DNA of 64,000 nucleotides from Cheilinus undulatus. Lineage: Eukaryota > Chordata > Actinopteri > Labriformes > Labridae. The translations under genes and the position numbers were made by a program. The notes beneath the pieces were generated by a model. It was not told the DNA's origin and ran no database searches. It saw nothing but the letters and a program-made list of their open reading frames with translations. Positions 12,061 to 23,373 of the stretch are shown here, one piece after another (within the stretch, counting starts at the first letter, position 1; each line of letters begins with the position of its first letter). Where the stretch lies: contig NC_054873.1 of assembly GCF_018320785.1 (NCBI RefSeq), positions 26,130,196 to 26,194,195 on the forward strand, read 5' to 3'.

Positions 12061-14293
12061 CAAAATGGGCAGTGGTTTGCATCTGTCATGAAATGCTTGT
12101 TATTCTACGTCGCAACGTGTGAAATGTAGAAACCAGTGTTTTGAGGATTTCAGGATATTGCAGGTCATTTTTTTTCTTTACTTACTTTTTGATGGCTCTC
12201 TGTTTTAAATCTTTTTGAATATTAAAATTTTACAGAAATCTGTATGCTTTCAAATGCTTTCAAAAGGTAGATCACGGTAATCATACAAAAGCTTCTGAAA
12301 TGTAGACAAGGATGGAAAAAAGGAGGGAAAAAGCAGCAAAGAAATCACATAATTACTCTAAATTACCTCTTACGTAGTCACTGGTGGAGCAGAATTTAAG
12401 CTGTTATCCTGCAAAAACCATGGAAGTTCCAACATCATATAGTATACTGTATGTATACGTTTAAACATGATTTTTTTAAAGTTTAGACTATAGAAAAACA
12501 TACAGAACCTGATTAAACTCAACCCATGGATTAGATGTTTTTTTTATTCACGGACAGGAGTCCTCTCTTTCCTTCTTTTTAGATGTTATCAGTAAACAAT
12601 GAGGTAGAAAAACCCAACAGCTGTCCCAGACTACCATCTAACACCAGCAGAGGGAGTCCAAAACTCAAAGTTTTGATACTTGAATATATTGAAGAAATAA
12701 CAACGTGAATATCCAAAATGTCATTCTATGTTTTTAATTGAACCAAACATAAACATAATTCTCATTTTGTAGGCAAAATGCTATCTAATTTCATTAAATA
12801 AATACAATAATATAGGTCACAAGTAAATCAGCCTTTTGCTGCATCAGTTCTGGTAAACCGTGTCTCCTGAGAGATATTTAGGATTTGGGCTTCATAAAGT
12901 TTCTGTCCAAACATAAAAAATGTGCAGCATTTTAACACCTGGACTGGCTCATGCTATAAAATCCTTGCATTAAAATCCATATTCTGAGATAATCACCACA
13001 TGTCCATGCAAATAAGAATGCATCTACATGCATCCTCCTCTCTGTAGATAGAACAAGTCAGCAGATGAGTTCACAGCTCCAGTCCACATCTGTCACTCAC
13101 AGCCTGTCTTGTTACAGTAAGGGCAGAACATAACATAAGGCTTCTCTTTAACATTCAATCACTGGTGTAAGTCAAACGCCACTTTATGCATAATAATATT
13201 ACAAATACAGTCATGGTGTTTCTTTTCAAGGGAAAATTCTGCATTGTCCACACTGGGGCTCACAGTGCTCACAACAGTCCAGATATCCGTCTTCCATGCT
13301 GCCTTGCACAGCTCCTCTCTCAGGGGTTTCCAGCTGAAAGATGCTACACGACTGTACATGAACTTTAGAGTTTTACATCTGTGGTTAGTGCAGCTTAAAA
13401 GTGAACCCATGCTGTATCCTTGCCAGCTCTCTAACTGACCTATGTGTTATTTATGTGGAAGTAGTGTTTCACTACAGGGTTCTCCAGCTACTTCCCACAT
13501 CCTTTCAGGTCTGTAAAGCTGACCATTCTCTATTTATAACAATGCTTTGGCTCTTACATTAAATCCATCAATCATAATAAATAGTTTCATAGATAAAAGA
13601 TCTTGTTTTCATTGATGTGGACCATGATCTCAAAATCCAGCATGTCAAAAGGTCATTAAGTGAGGACTGGAGCTGCAGTACATCCATCCATTCCTGTCTC
13701 CAAGGCATGCAAAGGTGTGCAACACAAAACCTCCTCAGCTCGTCAACTTAGGGTCTCTTAAAACCACAGAGTGGTTTGGCTCATGCCACACAGGTCATTC
13801 AGACAAAATTCTCTTAAAAATGTTTGGCAGTGGGTTTAGATAAAGAAATTTCACCTGAAATACTTCTTCAGAAAAGCACGTCAAGTTGTCAGAGGAAGGG
13901 CACTCTTGAGTTTTAGGGGGAAACAGTCTCAGGAAATGAGAAGAAAACTTTAGCTGGCAAGAAGAAAACCCAGAGAGGCATCATTTTTATACACTTGATT
14001 GTTTCTCTCTACACCCCACAAACTCATTTCTCCTTGATTGTAGTGGAATTCTAACAAACTGCAAATCTGTGAAGAGCAGATGGTGAGGCAGAATAAATAA
14101 GTTATGTGCAGTAATATTTTGGATTTCATAGAGACAGTAAACTTCTATCAACAAGCTGCAAAGCAGCCTGCTTTCTCACAACATCAATGTCAGAAGATAA
14201 AGAATGACAGCGGAAGGTGACAGATTGGTGGCTTTGGTAAGGTGAGTGTGAAAGCTAAAGCTGTGCAGGGTTCAAGAGTGCAGACTGTGAGCT
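12061..14293 (-). other. Region downstream of armc10, probably including its 3' UTR
   Basis: I see no recognisable transposon or ORF of substance here. A minus-strand AATAAA lies at about 12543-12548 (TTTATT on the plus strand) and could end an armc10 3' UTR of about 1.75 kb, but this is inference only. Confidence 0.3.
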
Positions 14294-14545
14294 CTACATC
14301 AAGATGCGAGCCACCTGGGCCTGAATCTCCCCATCAGGGTGTGAGAGGAGCTGGACCAGTCTGCCGTGGAGCTGAGAGGACTCGTCCAACATGACCCGGA
14401 AGAGGCAATCCTGTTTGCGCCTAAGTTCATCAGCCACCTGTGCAGAGGGCCTCCAAGCCTTTAAGTTCCCAGCAAACATCAGTAGCCGTAGCAGCACTGA
14501 AGAGGCTGTCCGAGCATCAAACAGCAACACGACAGAAGCTGGTGC
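14294..14545 (-). CDS. armc10: armc10 exon 6: C-terminus and stop
   Basis: This exon encodes APASVVLLFDARTASSVLLR through DGEIQAQVARILM and the TAG stop at 14296-14294. The acceptor is TTTAAG. The C-terminal helix resembles the human end, HHDAEVKEKVVTIIPKI. Confidence 0.85.
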   Translation of the reverse strand, partial: APASVVLLFDARTASSVLLRLLMFAGNLKAWRPSAQVADELRRKQDCLFRVMLDESSQLHGRLVQLLSHPDGEIQAQVARILM

Positions 14546-16657
14546 CTTAAAGGGAAAAACACTACAGCATCAACATGATGACTCATTATTAAACTATCAA
14601 GACCACAAGAGTTAACTACCAAGCAGACACTAGACAAAAAGCTTAAACTGGCTTGCTGCTCATTAAAACATGTAAATTGCAACAGTTATGGAAATGACAA
14701 GAAGAGGAAAAATAAAGGATCCCTTTTTCTTACCTGAGATTGAACAATGTCATCCATCATATCTGGATTAGATGATAAATTCACTAGAACTCTTAAAGCC
14801 TGAACCTGGAAAACAAACATTAGAAAAGCTTAATTCATCCAGACTGAGTTCACATCAGCACTGTTTAAGCTGACATACACTTCATTTTTTTGAGACTTTA
14901 AATAATTCTTCTCAGCATTACAGGTGTCATGATTTTGATTAAAAATAAGACACTGGTTAAAAACAGCTTTATCAAAATCATAAACAGGTTGAGCAATTCT
15001 GCAGGCACCCCCCCCCCCACAAAACCTATCAATTGTTGTTCATGTCCAAAAAACAGAGACTTGAGGTCCAAAAAGAAATTGAAGATGGCAACCTACTTTT
15101 AATTATCTTTTCCACATCGATTTATCCATTGTTTTCAAAATCCCTGTTTATAGATCGTTATCCTAACTTCACTTAATTTGTCTCATTTTCAGATGTACTG
15201 TACATTCAATTTTTCTGTCTCTTTATTGAACTTTTTAACTAATAAGGCAGAAAATAAATCCCCTTTTTAAACATCACTCAAGTTTCTTGGCTGGATTCAT
15301 CTGCCCTGACCTAATGCCTGTATTGATGGTCAATCAATAAAAAAGAACCTCTTATTCAACAGTTATCATGTTTAAAATAAAAGAGAAATAAAACCGTTTT
15401 AATAGTTAACAGTGATCAAATCAAACAGTCCTGAGAAGACACCTACCTGTAATGCTTCATTACTCACAACAAGTAAAGAAAGTAATAGTGTGACTGAATC
15501 CTTCAGCAAATGTTGATGTTTATCTGAGACTGAAAGATTTGTCAGCAGCCTGAGAGCTCCGAGCTGAAGGTCCGAATTCACTGGCGACACTTCAATCAGC
15601 TCCAGCACTTGAGGCACATAAATCTATAAAACAAGGTTAATTTGTATGAGATATTAACTTTCTGTCTCAGACTTCAAAACAACAAAGATAACTGACTCAA
15701 CAACTGAGAAATCACTGTGGAGCAGTGTGCAAAAACATACCTTTATTTGTTCCTGGTTCTGGATGTTCATACAAAGATTATTTAGAGTATTTAGAGCCTG
15801 AACTCTAACCTCTGCTGCAGAGTCGGAGAGGAAACCAGCTATTGTGTGAATCCCTTCATATTCTCTGATTAAATTCTAGAGTATCGGAGAAAAAAGAATA
15901 GATCTTACACCGCTGAATGCATCTCAGTGATACTACAGTCAGACTTTCATTCACATTTACATAACTTGTGATTTTACACAAAACCAACATGTTTAACCTC
16001 ATTTTTATTGAGCTGTTAAATGTACCTGATTCACAGTGAAGGCAGCAGCATTTCCTAAGGTGACTAGGATCCGGCATCTGTCAGATGAATTAGCACTGGT
16101 CTGCAGCAATGACAGCAGCATTTTCAAGTGTTGTGGGTCAAGGTTGTCAGGGGACTGGTGGATGATGTCACCTGATTGACAGGATAAGAAATTAAACCGA
16201 GATTAAACTATATTAAGTGTGCTTACACTGACGGGGACCATAACCCAGCCATGATGTTTGCCATAAGCTCTCCGTGCTCTTTTGTAGGTTTTACTAAATG
16301 AACAGTGAATAGATTTAGGGTATGGTTATGGGAAAAGCCTTGACATATTCGCCTAGCATGCACATAGGTTAGGGCGTACCGAACTAGGTTGTTCTTACCT
16401 GATACAACGTCCGCAGTTCGGGGGCAGACAACGTCCAGTCCAGACACTTTGGCCAACAGGCTGCCCGGCTGGAGGGTCACTTCACTGGGCGAACTGCTTC
16501 TGACTCCGGGACATTCACTGGCTGCACTTTTCTTGTTCCTCTTGATGCTTACCCCACTGATCAGTTTATAAATACCGTACGAAGCCCCAGCTCCAGCAAC
16601 TATCCCAAGTAACGCTTTCATGTTGCCGATCCTGGGAGTAATACTGCCATCACCCAT
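14294..16657 (-). CDS. armc10: Armadillo repeat-containing protein 10-like (complete gene, six exons)
   Basis: The CDS is complement(join(14294..14545, 14734..14805, 15447..15623, 15741..15875, 16026..16171, 16399..16657)), 1041 bases or 346 residues plus a TAG stop; human ARMC10 is about the same length. Every junction has GT-AG sites and the phases agree throughout. The N-terminus holds a hydrophobic anchor, MKALLGIVAGAGASYGIYKL (residues 13-32), matching the membrane anchor of ARMC10, a mitochondrial outer-membrane protein linked to mitochondrial dynamics. Armadillo repeats follow: GNAAAFTVNQ, VRVQALNTLNNLCMNIQNQ, LGALRLLTNLSVSDKHQHLL and VQALRVLVNLSSNPDMM. The first Met (16657) is used here; Met13 (16621) would start right at the anchor and is equally possible. 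A relative in the ARMCX/ARMC10 family is the only realistic alternative. Confidence 0.88.
14734..14805 (-). CDS. armc10: armc10 exon 5: short armadillo exon
   Basis: This exon has 24 codons encoding VQALRVLVNLSSNPDMM plus DDIVQSQ, matching the ARMC10 stretch VQVLKLLLNLSENPAMT. It is too short to appear as an ORF and was found from the acceptor TTCCAG and the donor CTCAG|GTAAGA. Confidence 0.82.
15447..15623 (-). CDS. armc10: armc10 exon 4: armadillo segment
   Basis: This exon has 59 codons in phase 0, from IYVPQVLELIEVSP to LLVVSNEALQ. It includes LGALRLLTNLSVSDKHQHLL, matching the ARMC10 stretch LAGLTLLTNMTVTNDHQHML. The donor is TACAG|GTAGGT. Confidence 0.85.
15741..15875 (-). CDS. armc10: armc10 exon 3: armadillo segment
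   Basis: This exon has 45 codons in phase 0, from NLIREYEGIHTIAGFL to NIQNQEQIK. The ALNTLNNLCMN core is a classic armadillo helix. The acceptor is ACTCTAG and the donor is AAAG|GTATGT. Confidence 0.85.
16026..16171 (-). CDS. armc10: armc10 exon 2: first armadillo segment
   Basis: This exon encodes GDIIHQSPDN, then LKMLLSLLQTSANSS, and ends in LVTLGNAAAFTVNQ, aligned with the ARMC10 stretch LGNNAAFSVNQ. The acceptor is AATCAG and the donor is AATCAG|GTACAT. Confidence 0.85.
16399..16657 (-). CDS. armc10: armc10 exon 1: start and membrane anchor
   Basis: This exon holds the start codon, the hydrophobic segment at residues 13-35 followed by basic KRNKK (stop-transfer-like), and a low-complexity Ser-rich linker. 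The donor is ATCAG|GTAAGA. It leaves one base (phase 1). Confidence 0.85.
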
Positions 16658-17250
16658 GCTGCTGCAGTCTCTTTTAGCTAAGCCTGCTAGCTAGCTAGCG
16701 CTTAACAACAGATGCTCTGAAATGTTGGAAACCAAATCTGTCTCAACACAAACGCTAGTTCGTCTAGTGGCTTAATAAACTAGCAACAAACTACGACAGT
16801 CTTTCGATATCTCAACAAAGCCTGAACAAAGAAATTTTAGCGAACTCATTGTTTCAGAAACTGAAGAAGTTTGACGACAAGCTACAGTTGTCAACAATGA
16901 TGAGCTCTGTTGTTCCGGGCTGCTTGTGTTGCCAGGTTGGACAGGAAAAAGTAACCCAAACTCCGCCAGTCACAGGTTTAAACCTAAATTCAGCCTTTGC
17001 CGTTCACTTGGAAAGAAAACAAATAATGAACTTCTGTGAATATGGTCTTTGATAACATTATTACAAGCATGGTTTAAATTGTGATTGAAATAAAAAAATC
17101 TTCTACATCAACTGTACTAACAAACGTTAAAACTGTTTTTTTTTTTTTTTTTTAATAAAAAATAATAGTGCGATCTGACGTTTTCTTATCGCATAGCTTT
17201 GACAGAGGAACAGCGAAATAGCTTTCTTGATAAAACTGGAAACCGTATTA
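16658..17250 (-). promoter_or_regulatory. armc10 5' flank
   Basis: The DNA upstream of the armc10 start has a CTAGCTAGCTAG run at about 16683-16698 and no TATA box at a sensible distance. A poly-T run lies at about 17136-17152. No plus-strand partner gene is visible, so I see no evidence of a bidirectional promoter. Confidence 0.3.
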
Positions 17251-17679
17251 TTTGGCAACACGGCAGGCACAGAGGTTGATCATCTTTCGTTTCGAGGTTG
17301 CATTTCTACGGAGCCCCAGAGGTGTCACGGACTATTTCGTATAAAACTTAGGCCCGTTATATAAATAATATGCACACACGCTTTTTTGAAGTGTGCAGGA
17401 GTAACACATTATACGTGCGTTTAATTCGAATTTCGCAGGAGTAAGCCCGGACCGTTTTATAAATCGAACGCGCCTGATCAATAACGTTATCTCTACCTGT
17501 TGTCGATGCGTTTACTTTAGCTCAGAGCGTCCTGTTCGACTAGTTATACTGTAAACCCAGGCATTATATTTATTGTAAGGTTTATACTGGCCTACATAAA
17601 CAAGGAGAGACCTTTGCATACCTGCCCACATCAGGATGTAAGAAAGATGGACTTCTTGGAGAAATCAGCCTATCCCCAC

Positions 17680-17860
17680 ACTGTAAGCCTTTGCTGTAAT
17701 CTTACAGTAAAATCTCAACAGTATTTTACTGTATTCATGTCATACAATAGTTTACTCTAAATTGCAATGCAATCTGGGTGAATTTTTTTTTTTTACAGCA
17801 TTTTTTAAAAATACCATTATTTACAGGGAATTCCTGTAACTTTACTGTAAACGGCTGAGG
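17680..17860. repeat. Palindromic ACAGTAAA-type repeat
   Basis: Matching inverted phrases (CTTACAGTAAAAT, ATTTTACTGTATT, TTTACAGCATTTTTTAAAA, AACTTTACTGTAAACG) lie on both sides of a poly-T run. This fits a short foldback or MITE family widespread in fish. Ends and target duplication were not resolved. Confidence 0.4.
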
Positions 17861-18282
17861 ATGTTGGGGGACAAAAATTGCGGGATCTAAACTTCAAGAA
17901 ATAACGGACGTGGTCAGATTTTACTTCCCTCCTTATTTAATGCACTGTCATTTAATTTTTTAAAGTGTCAGTTTTCTGACAGATAAAAATGAAGAGGCAG
18001 TTAGTTGTTGATGAATGCTGTTTTGTTTGGTTCACAACTGTTTAATTCCAATAAATAGGCTTTGTGAAAAGGAATTTCACAATGAATATTGTCTCTCTAT
18101 TATTTCATTATTTTGAGTAGTAGTAGTATTGGTAGTACAAAAGCATTTAAAAATCATTTATAATAATTTAAATGTATTAAATTTCAATTTAACCTGTGAC
18201 CAGTTAAACTGCAAATTTACTACATAATACTATGTCTTTAATTACAGTAAAATACATTAAGATACTGCAAGAAATACAGCAC

Positions 18283-18580
18283 GGGCTGCACGGCGATGCA
18301 GTGGTTAGCGCTGTTGCCTTGCAGCAAGAAGGTTGCTGGTTCGCTTCCTGGTCAGGGCCTTTCTGTGCTGAGTTTGCATGTTCTCCACGTGCACATGTGG
18401 GTTCTCACCGGGTACTCTGGATTCGTCCCACCACCAAAAACATGCTCATTATGTTAATCTCTAAAATCTCTAAATTGGCCATAGGTGCGGATATGAGTGT
18501 GCCTGGTTCTGTGCAGTCCAGGGTGTACCCCGCCTCTCACCCAATGACAGCTGGCATAGGCTCCACTCCCCCCCATAAGG
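18283..18580 (+). repeat. SINE-like interspersed repeat with a tRNA-like head
   Basis: The left part reads GCAGTGGTTAGCGCTGTTGC (A-box-like) and then GGTTCGCTTCC, one base from the RNA polymerase III B-box consensus GGTTCGANTCC. Downstream phrases TTTGCATGTTCTCC, GGGTACTCTGGATTC, CCAGGGTGTACCCCGCCTC and CAATGACAGCTGGCATAGGC belong to a repeat found throughout ray-finned fish. A 179-codon open frame across it is accidental. Confidence 0.7.
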
Positions 18581-18740
18581 ATGCAATCATGGGTCATAAG
18601 TTGCCAAAAAGGGCTGAACAATTCATAAATAAGTCAGTAAGAGTAGCTACTTATTGCTTCTTCATTTCATCCATGGCAATCTGTGTCCAGAATGTTTTGG
18701 ACACAAGCTGCTGGGTTTTTCTAAATGCATTTGTTCCACC

Positions 18741-18795
18741 AGCTCAAGCTAAGAAGGGTACGGTCTTGTGAGTACTTGAATGGGAGACTGCCTGC
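18741..18795 (+). repeat. 5S rRNA-derived fragment (SINE3-like or pseudogene)
   Basis: AGCTAAGAAGGGTACGGTC followed by GAGTACTTGAATGGGAGACT and GCCTG matches the internal promoter half of vertebrate 5S rRNA (A box, intermediate element and C box) with several substitutions. The 5' half and the terminal stem are missing. This fits a truncated 5S pseudogene or the head of a 5S-derived SINE. Confidence 0.6.
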
Positions 18796-19121
18796 ACTTT
18801 TTTTATTGATATCATAAGTTGCTTCTTCATTACTAGACATCAGTACAAGTGTTTTATTGCTGTCTAACAGCTCGTATAAACCCTTTTCAGTTTTATATAC
18901 CTGATGCAGTTTTTACTTGATTTAGGAAAGTGGTAAATAGGTAGAAAGTAGTCTTTATTTCAATGTAATGTTTCGCTGCTTATTCGTTATCAATGACCTG
19001 ACAATTTCGAAGATCTGGATTTATTTTCAACATATCAAAGTGGTTTCAGAAAAGGGTGTTAAACTATGGACTCTATTGTAAAAGTAAGTAGTTAGAGAAC
19101 ATCTTTAAAATGTAAGAAATA

Positions 19122-19400
19122 ATGTATGCATTATATGTAGATGATAGGGTCATACAGGCAAGACAGCGAGATCCTACAGCTGTAAAAAGAAAAAACAAAG
19201 AAGCAATGTGTAACGTAGAAAAATGGTCAAACAGATGGAGCTTCAAGCTCTCTCCAAGCCAATCCTGTTATGTGGTATTTACAAGGAAGAAAGAAATAGA
19301 TTTTGAGAATTTGAAGTTGTATGTTTAAGTCATGGAAGAAGTTGATGACTTTAAACATCGAGATTTTTGGGTAGATAAAACGTATGCAGTCATGGATGAA
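19122..19400 (+). pseudogene. LINE reverse-transcriptase fragment
   Basis: YVDDRVIQ (the YxDD box of reverse transcriptase) is followed at the usual distance by WSNRWSFKLSPSQSC and VVFTRKK, the thumb region of non-LTR retrotransposons of the jockey/CR1/I type. A shifted frame just downstream (VDDFKHRDFWVDKT) looks like the next RT segment. No start and no flanking ORF are present, so this is a short relic. Confidence 0.6.
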
Positions 19401-19930
19401 GGTATTGGCACCCCTGGAATTTTTCCAGAAAATACACCATTTCTCCCAGAAATTGTTGCAATTACAAATGTTTTTGGTCTTCACATGTATTTCATTAATG
19501 TGCATTGGAACAACACAAAAAAGCCGAAGAAAAAAGCCAAAATTGACATAATTTTACAAAAAAACTCAGAAAATGGGCTGCACAAAATTATTGGCACCCT
19601 TTTAAACTGTGGCCAAATAATATTATTTCAAGCATGTGATGCTCATTTAAACTCACCTGAGGCAAGTAACAGGTGCTGGCAATGTAGGAATCATACCTGA
19701 AGCCAGTTAGAATATATAAAAGTTGACTCAACCTTTGTGTTGTGTGCCTGTGTGTGTCACACTAAGCATGGAGGAGAGAAAGAAGAGCTGAGAATTGTCT
19801 GAGGACTTAAGAAACAAAATTGTGGAAAAATATGAACAATCTCAAGGTTACAAGACCATCTCCAGAGATCTTAAAATTCCTTTGTCCACTGCGCATAATA
19901 TAAAAAATGTGCCAAATGGTCTTTGAGACT
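19401..19930 (+). mobile_element. Tc1-like element, 5' part only
   Basis: A terminal sequence from about 19401 (GGTATTGGCACCCCTGGAAT) runs into a transposase N-terminus at about 19798-19890. That segment reads SEDLRNKIVEKYEQSQGYK, then TISRDLKIPLST, the first helix-turn-helix of Tc1 transposases. The match stops near 19910 and the catalytic half and right terminus are absent. Confidence 0.65.
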
Positions 19931-20758
19931 CTTGTTTTGTTACACCTTTTACACTGTTGAAGGCCCAAGCTCTGCTATTTGTTATTGAATACGTCTGATT
20001 TACTAAAAAGATCTCCAAAATTTGGGTCCCATTATCCTTGAGGAGGTGATGGAGGGTCCTGTGACTCAACCAGTTGAGAACTGTTGATTTAAGGCAATAC
20101 ATGTTGAAAAAGGTAAAGCTAGAAAGAGAAAACTTAAGCTTAAGTTGACTGAGTGGATGTAGTAATGACAGTCCTGCTATCAAAGAATGCTGAGAATAAT
20201 ACATTTAAATTTTAGGGGTTGGGTGGATGATAAAGAACAAAGCAAAAGAATAAAGGCTAGAAAGCACCCTTTATACTTTGCCTTGTCCTGTTAGCAATGT
20301 TCGTATTTGGTTGTTTTCTGAAACAGAAATTGATTCAAACATAGTGGAATTAAAAAGAGAATTGGGAGAGAGTGAGAAAGGAATCCGATCAAGTCAATGT
20401 ATAAGAAACAGATATAATAGTTATTTAAATGTATATAATGATAGCTCTGAAGATGAAAACTAGGTGGTGTAAGAGCAGAAAAAATAGCTAAAACATCCAC
20501 CAAAAAACTAACATGCCAAAAATATACCCCTCGGTAAAGGAGAGACGAAGGCGATGACTACACAAATAACTGACTTGTAGGACTAATGCTACATACTACG
20601 TTACAGTAGATGACTGTATTGGTTGCAACCTGCCATTAACACGCATAAAAGATGATTGGTTTAGGGGTTGGGTCAAATCTCGAAAGCGATTTCTCAGCCT
20701 GAGAATCCCAGGTCATCTGGATTTTATAGCAATAAATAAACTGCATGGATTTATTTAA

Positions 20759-23373
20759 CCTGTGGGGGGCAGCATTACACTATCCAGTGTACAGCCTACC
20801 GGAGTTCCATTCGAAGAAGAAGGGATCACTGAAGCAAAAGGCCATCGCGGGAGTTTAGTTGGCGGCGCGAGCAGGAGTGGACACAAAGACGTTTGTTACG
20901 AGGAGAAAATGAGGCGTTCACTAAATTTCCAACAACTATTTCAGTTGTTTTATGGAGAGGCAGACGCAGATGGTGAGCCTCTCTCATCTTCATCGTCCGA
21001 GGAAGAGAGTGGCGCTGAGGATGATGAGGTGACTGACCCGTCTTTTCTCACCAGCGACGAGAGGTAGGGCAAACGTATCATGAATATTTACAACTTTTGT
21101 TTCGTTTATTACTCTATTGTAAACCTATATCTGTTATGCACTCATAAAATGTTATATAATCAGGTAGGTTTATGTGTAGGCTACATTAGATCAGGGCAGA
21201 AATGATAAATACAGAGATGGGTAAATGTCTAATCTTTTGTTTCCCCCTTTATCTGAACATAGATGAGTAAACTCTCATACTCCTTTCAAAGAGATGGATA
21301 TGCTGATTTTCCTAATGTTTGTTTCGGGTTATATTTTTTGTTACCTTTTGTTTCTTGTAATATCACTTGTCAGGTTTTCTTTTGTAAAGGGAATATTCAC
21401 ATTATTGTACGGAGCCAGAGAATGAGAATTTTAGTGCTAACATTTTCTCCATTATCATCATCTACATATAAACAATACCCTGAACAATCTCTGTACATAT
21501 GCACATCTACAGGTATGAGGAAAATGGACCATCTCCACACAGGACTACCCAGAGAGGGCGTGGGAGGAGGAGTCAGACGAGGTCCAGATCTCCACAAGCT
21601 CAGTCACACCATTGCTTGGAACCCTGGAGAACCAGAAACAACTCTGACACTACCCCACAAATCAGCCGGTTCATGCCACGGAGAACACCAGGAGCCCAGG
21701 TGGACACCCATGCAGCCAGTTCACCCCTGGACCTGTTCCAGCTGTACTTCTCCCCAACCACAGTGCTAACCCTCTGCACAAACACCAACAAGTATGCAGC
21801 AAAAAACAAAGAAAGGGGGAAGAAGTACAAATGGGCAGATGTTGAAGTGGAGGAGCTCTACAAGTTCCTTGGGCTCCTTACATACACATTGCTGGTGTCA
21901 CTGCCGAGTATCACCGACTACTGGAAGCAGAACACAATCACATCTGTGCCGTTTCCAGCTACTGTGATGGCGAGGGACAGATTCAGGGCTCTGCTTTGGA
22001 ACATCCACCCCAGTGATCCAGAGGAAGCCAAAAAGAATGATGAGAAGAAAGGAACACAGGCATATGACCAGATGTTCAAGATCAAGCCCCTCATCAACGA
22101 CATCCTCGGTGCCTGCAAGGCTCATAATCACCCTAGGAAGGAAATGGATGTTGATGATAGAATGATGTCCACCAAGGAAAAAACCGGCACGACCCAGTTC
22201 ATGAAGGACAAACCCAGTCATCCCCACAACAAGAAAATGGGTGGGGTTGACGTGTCCTACCAGCTGCTCCAGTACTATTCTACCAACCGCAGAACCACAC
22301 GCTGGTACCGCACCCTCTTTTTGCACCTTGTGGACATTGCCACCACAAATGCCTACATTCTGCACTGTGACATCAGCGCCTCAAATCAGGTGGAACCCAT
22401 GTCCCACAAGGACTTCTTAATTGAACTGGTGTCCCAGCTGTGTGGGCTGGACAGCACAGGCATGCCCACCAGGAGGAGTGCTGACCACATTTCTGTTGCC
22501 ATTGCCATGGTAACAGATGCCAGCATGAAAGCCACACAAGGCCGCAGGATTTGCCAACACTGCCACCAGGTGGACAAAAAGAGACATCTCACTCCCTGGA
22601 AGTGCCAGTCCTGTGATGTGGCTCTGTGTCTCATTGTGGACAGAAACTGCTTTGCGGAGTGGCATAGATAAATCTGTGCTCCACTGTGTAAAGTTATGAT
22701 TGTAAATAGTTTATCACATTTAAATTTTACCTGTTTTTGCAAATAGTCTGACAAGGATAAAAATTCCAATAAATATACATATATTTTATGGGAAATATGT
22801 GTACATAGTTTTACTATATTTCAGTTTTACCATTATATGTTCATATTTGCAACCTATGTTTACCTTTTTAAGCTCCAAAACAGTTCTTTGAGCATGTTTG
22901 TGGCATTTATTGTAATAGTAATTCTTTCAGTTCAAATTTGATGATTTTTGTGTATTTTTGGGCCCAATGTTTTAGTAAAGTAGGTGAAGGTGAAAAAATA
23001 ATAATCAGATCACATGCAGTTGAGGACAAAATTATTAGCCTCCCTGTGAAATTTTGTTTTTTTTCAAGATTCTCCCAAGTGTTTATAACACAGCAAGGAA
23101 TTTCATAGCATTTTTTTAAAAAACATATTAGTTATCTTTTCATTTCTGTGTGCAAAGTGAAATACTTTCAGCATCCAAAATAAAATAGTAATAAAATAAA
23201 ATAATAACTCTGTCCTCATGTGTAGATGGAAGTTTTGCTGAAAAAACCCACTACCAAATGTGGGTATGGTTAAAAAAAAAAAACAAAAAAAAAAAAAACA
23301 AAACTTATGTTGTATTCAAAGGCAAAATAAAAAGTATTCAAAAATGGCCAAAATGGGCTCAGACCGCTAAGGG
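20759..23373 (+). mobile_element. piggyBac-type transposon
   Basis: This is the body of a piggyBac element around the transposase gene described separately. The right end is plausible: the sequence before 23373 is CAGACCGCTAAGGG, and its reverse complement begins CCCTTAGCGGTCTG, a piggyBac-style terminus. The adjacent target site reads TTGA instead of TTAA. At the left, TTAA at 20755-20758 followed by CCTGTGGGGGGC is a candidate, but it does not pair well with the right end, so the left boundary is uncertain. Part of a Tc1-type terminus (GAGGACAAAATTATTAGCC, from about 23020) seems nested in the 3' flank. Confidence 0.55.
20909..22671 (+). CDS. piggyBac-type transposase, two exons, centrally deleted but open
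   Basis: The proposed CDS is join(20909..21063, 21513..22671), about 437 residues. Donor AG|GTAGGG and acceptor CTACAG|GTATG join the frames as SDER-YEENG. Exon 1 (MRRSLNFQQLFQLF plus an acidic Ser/Glu stretch) is the usual disordered N-terminus. Exon 2 holds the DDE_Tnp_1_7 domain: LDLFQLYFSP, FLGLLTYT, RDRFRALLWNIHPSD, then VDDRMMSTKEKTG with the first catalytic Asp. At FMKDKP (about 22213) the sequence jumps directly to NKKMGGVDVSYQLL, which carries the last catalytic Asp. The family normally has over a hundred residues between them, including the second catalytic Asp. The C-terminal Cys-rich zinc-binding domain (RICQHCHQVDKK, WKCQSCDVALC) remains. The product should be unable to transpose. 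Confidence 0.75.

Noticed and set aside
18232..18771. 179-codon plus-strand open frame
   Set aside because: It spans a SINE-like repeat and the 5S-derived fragment, so the peptide has no coding meaning.
21499..21512. ATG at 21499 as the start of the 390-codon piggyBac frame
   Set aside because: The conserved-style acidic N-terminus lies in an upstream exon, and a clean acceptor (CTACAG at 21507-21512) joins it in phase, so the Met at 21499 is intronic.
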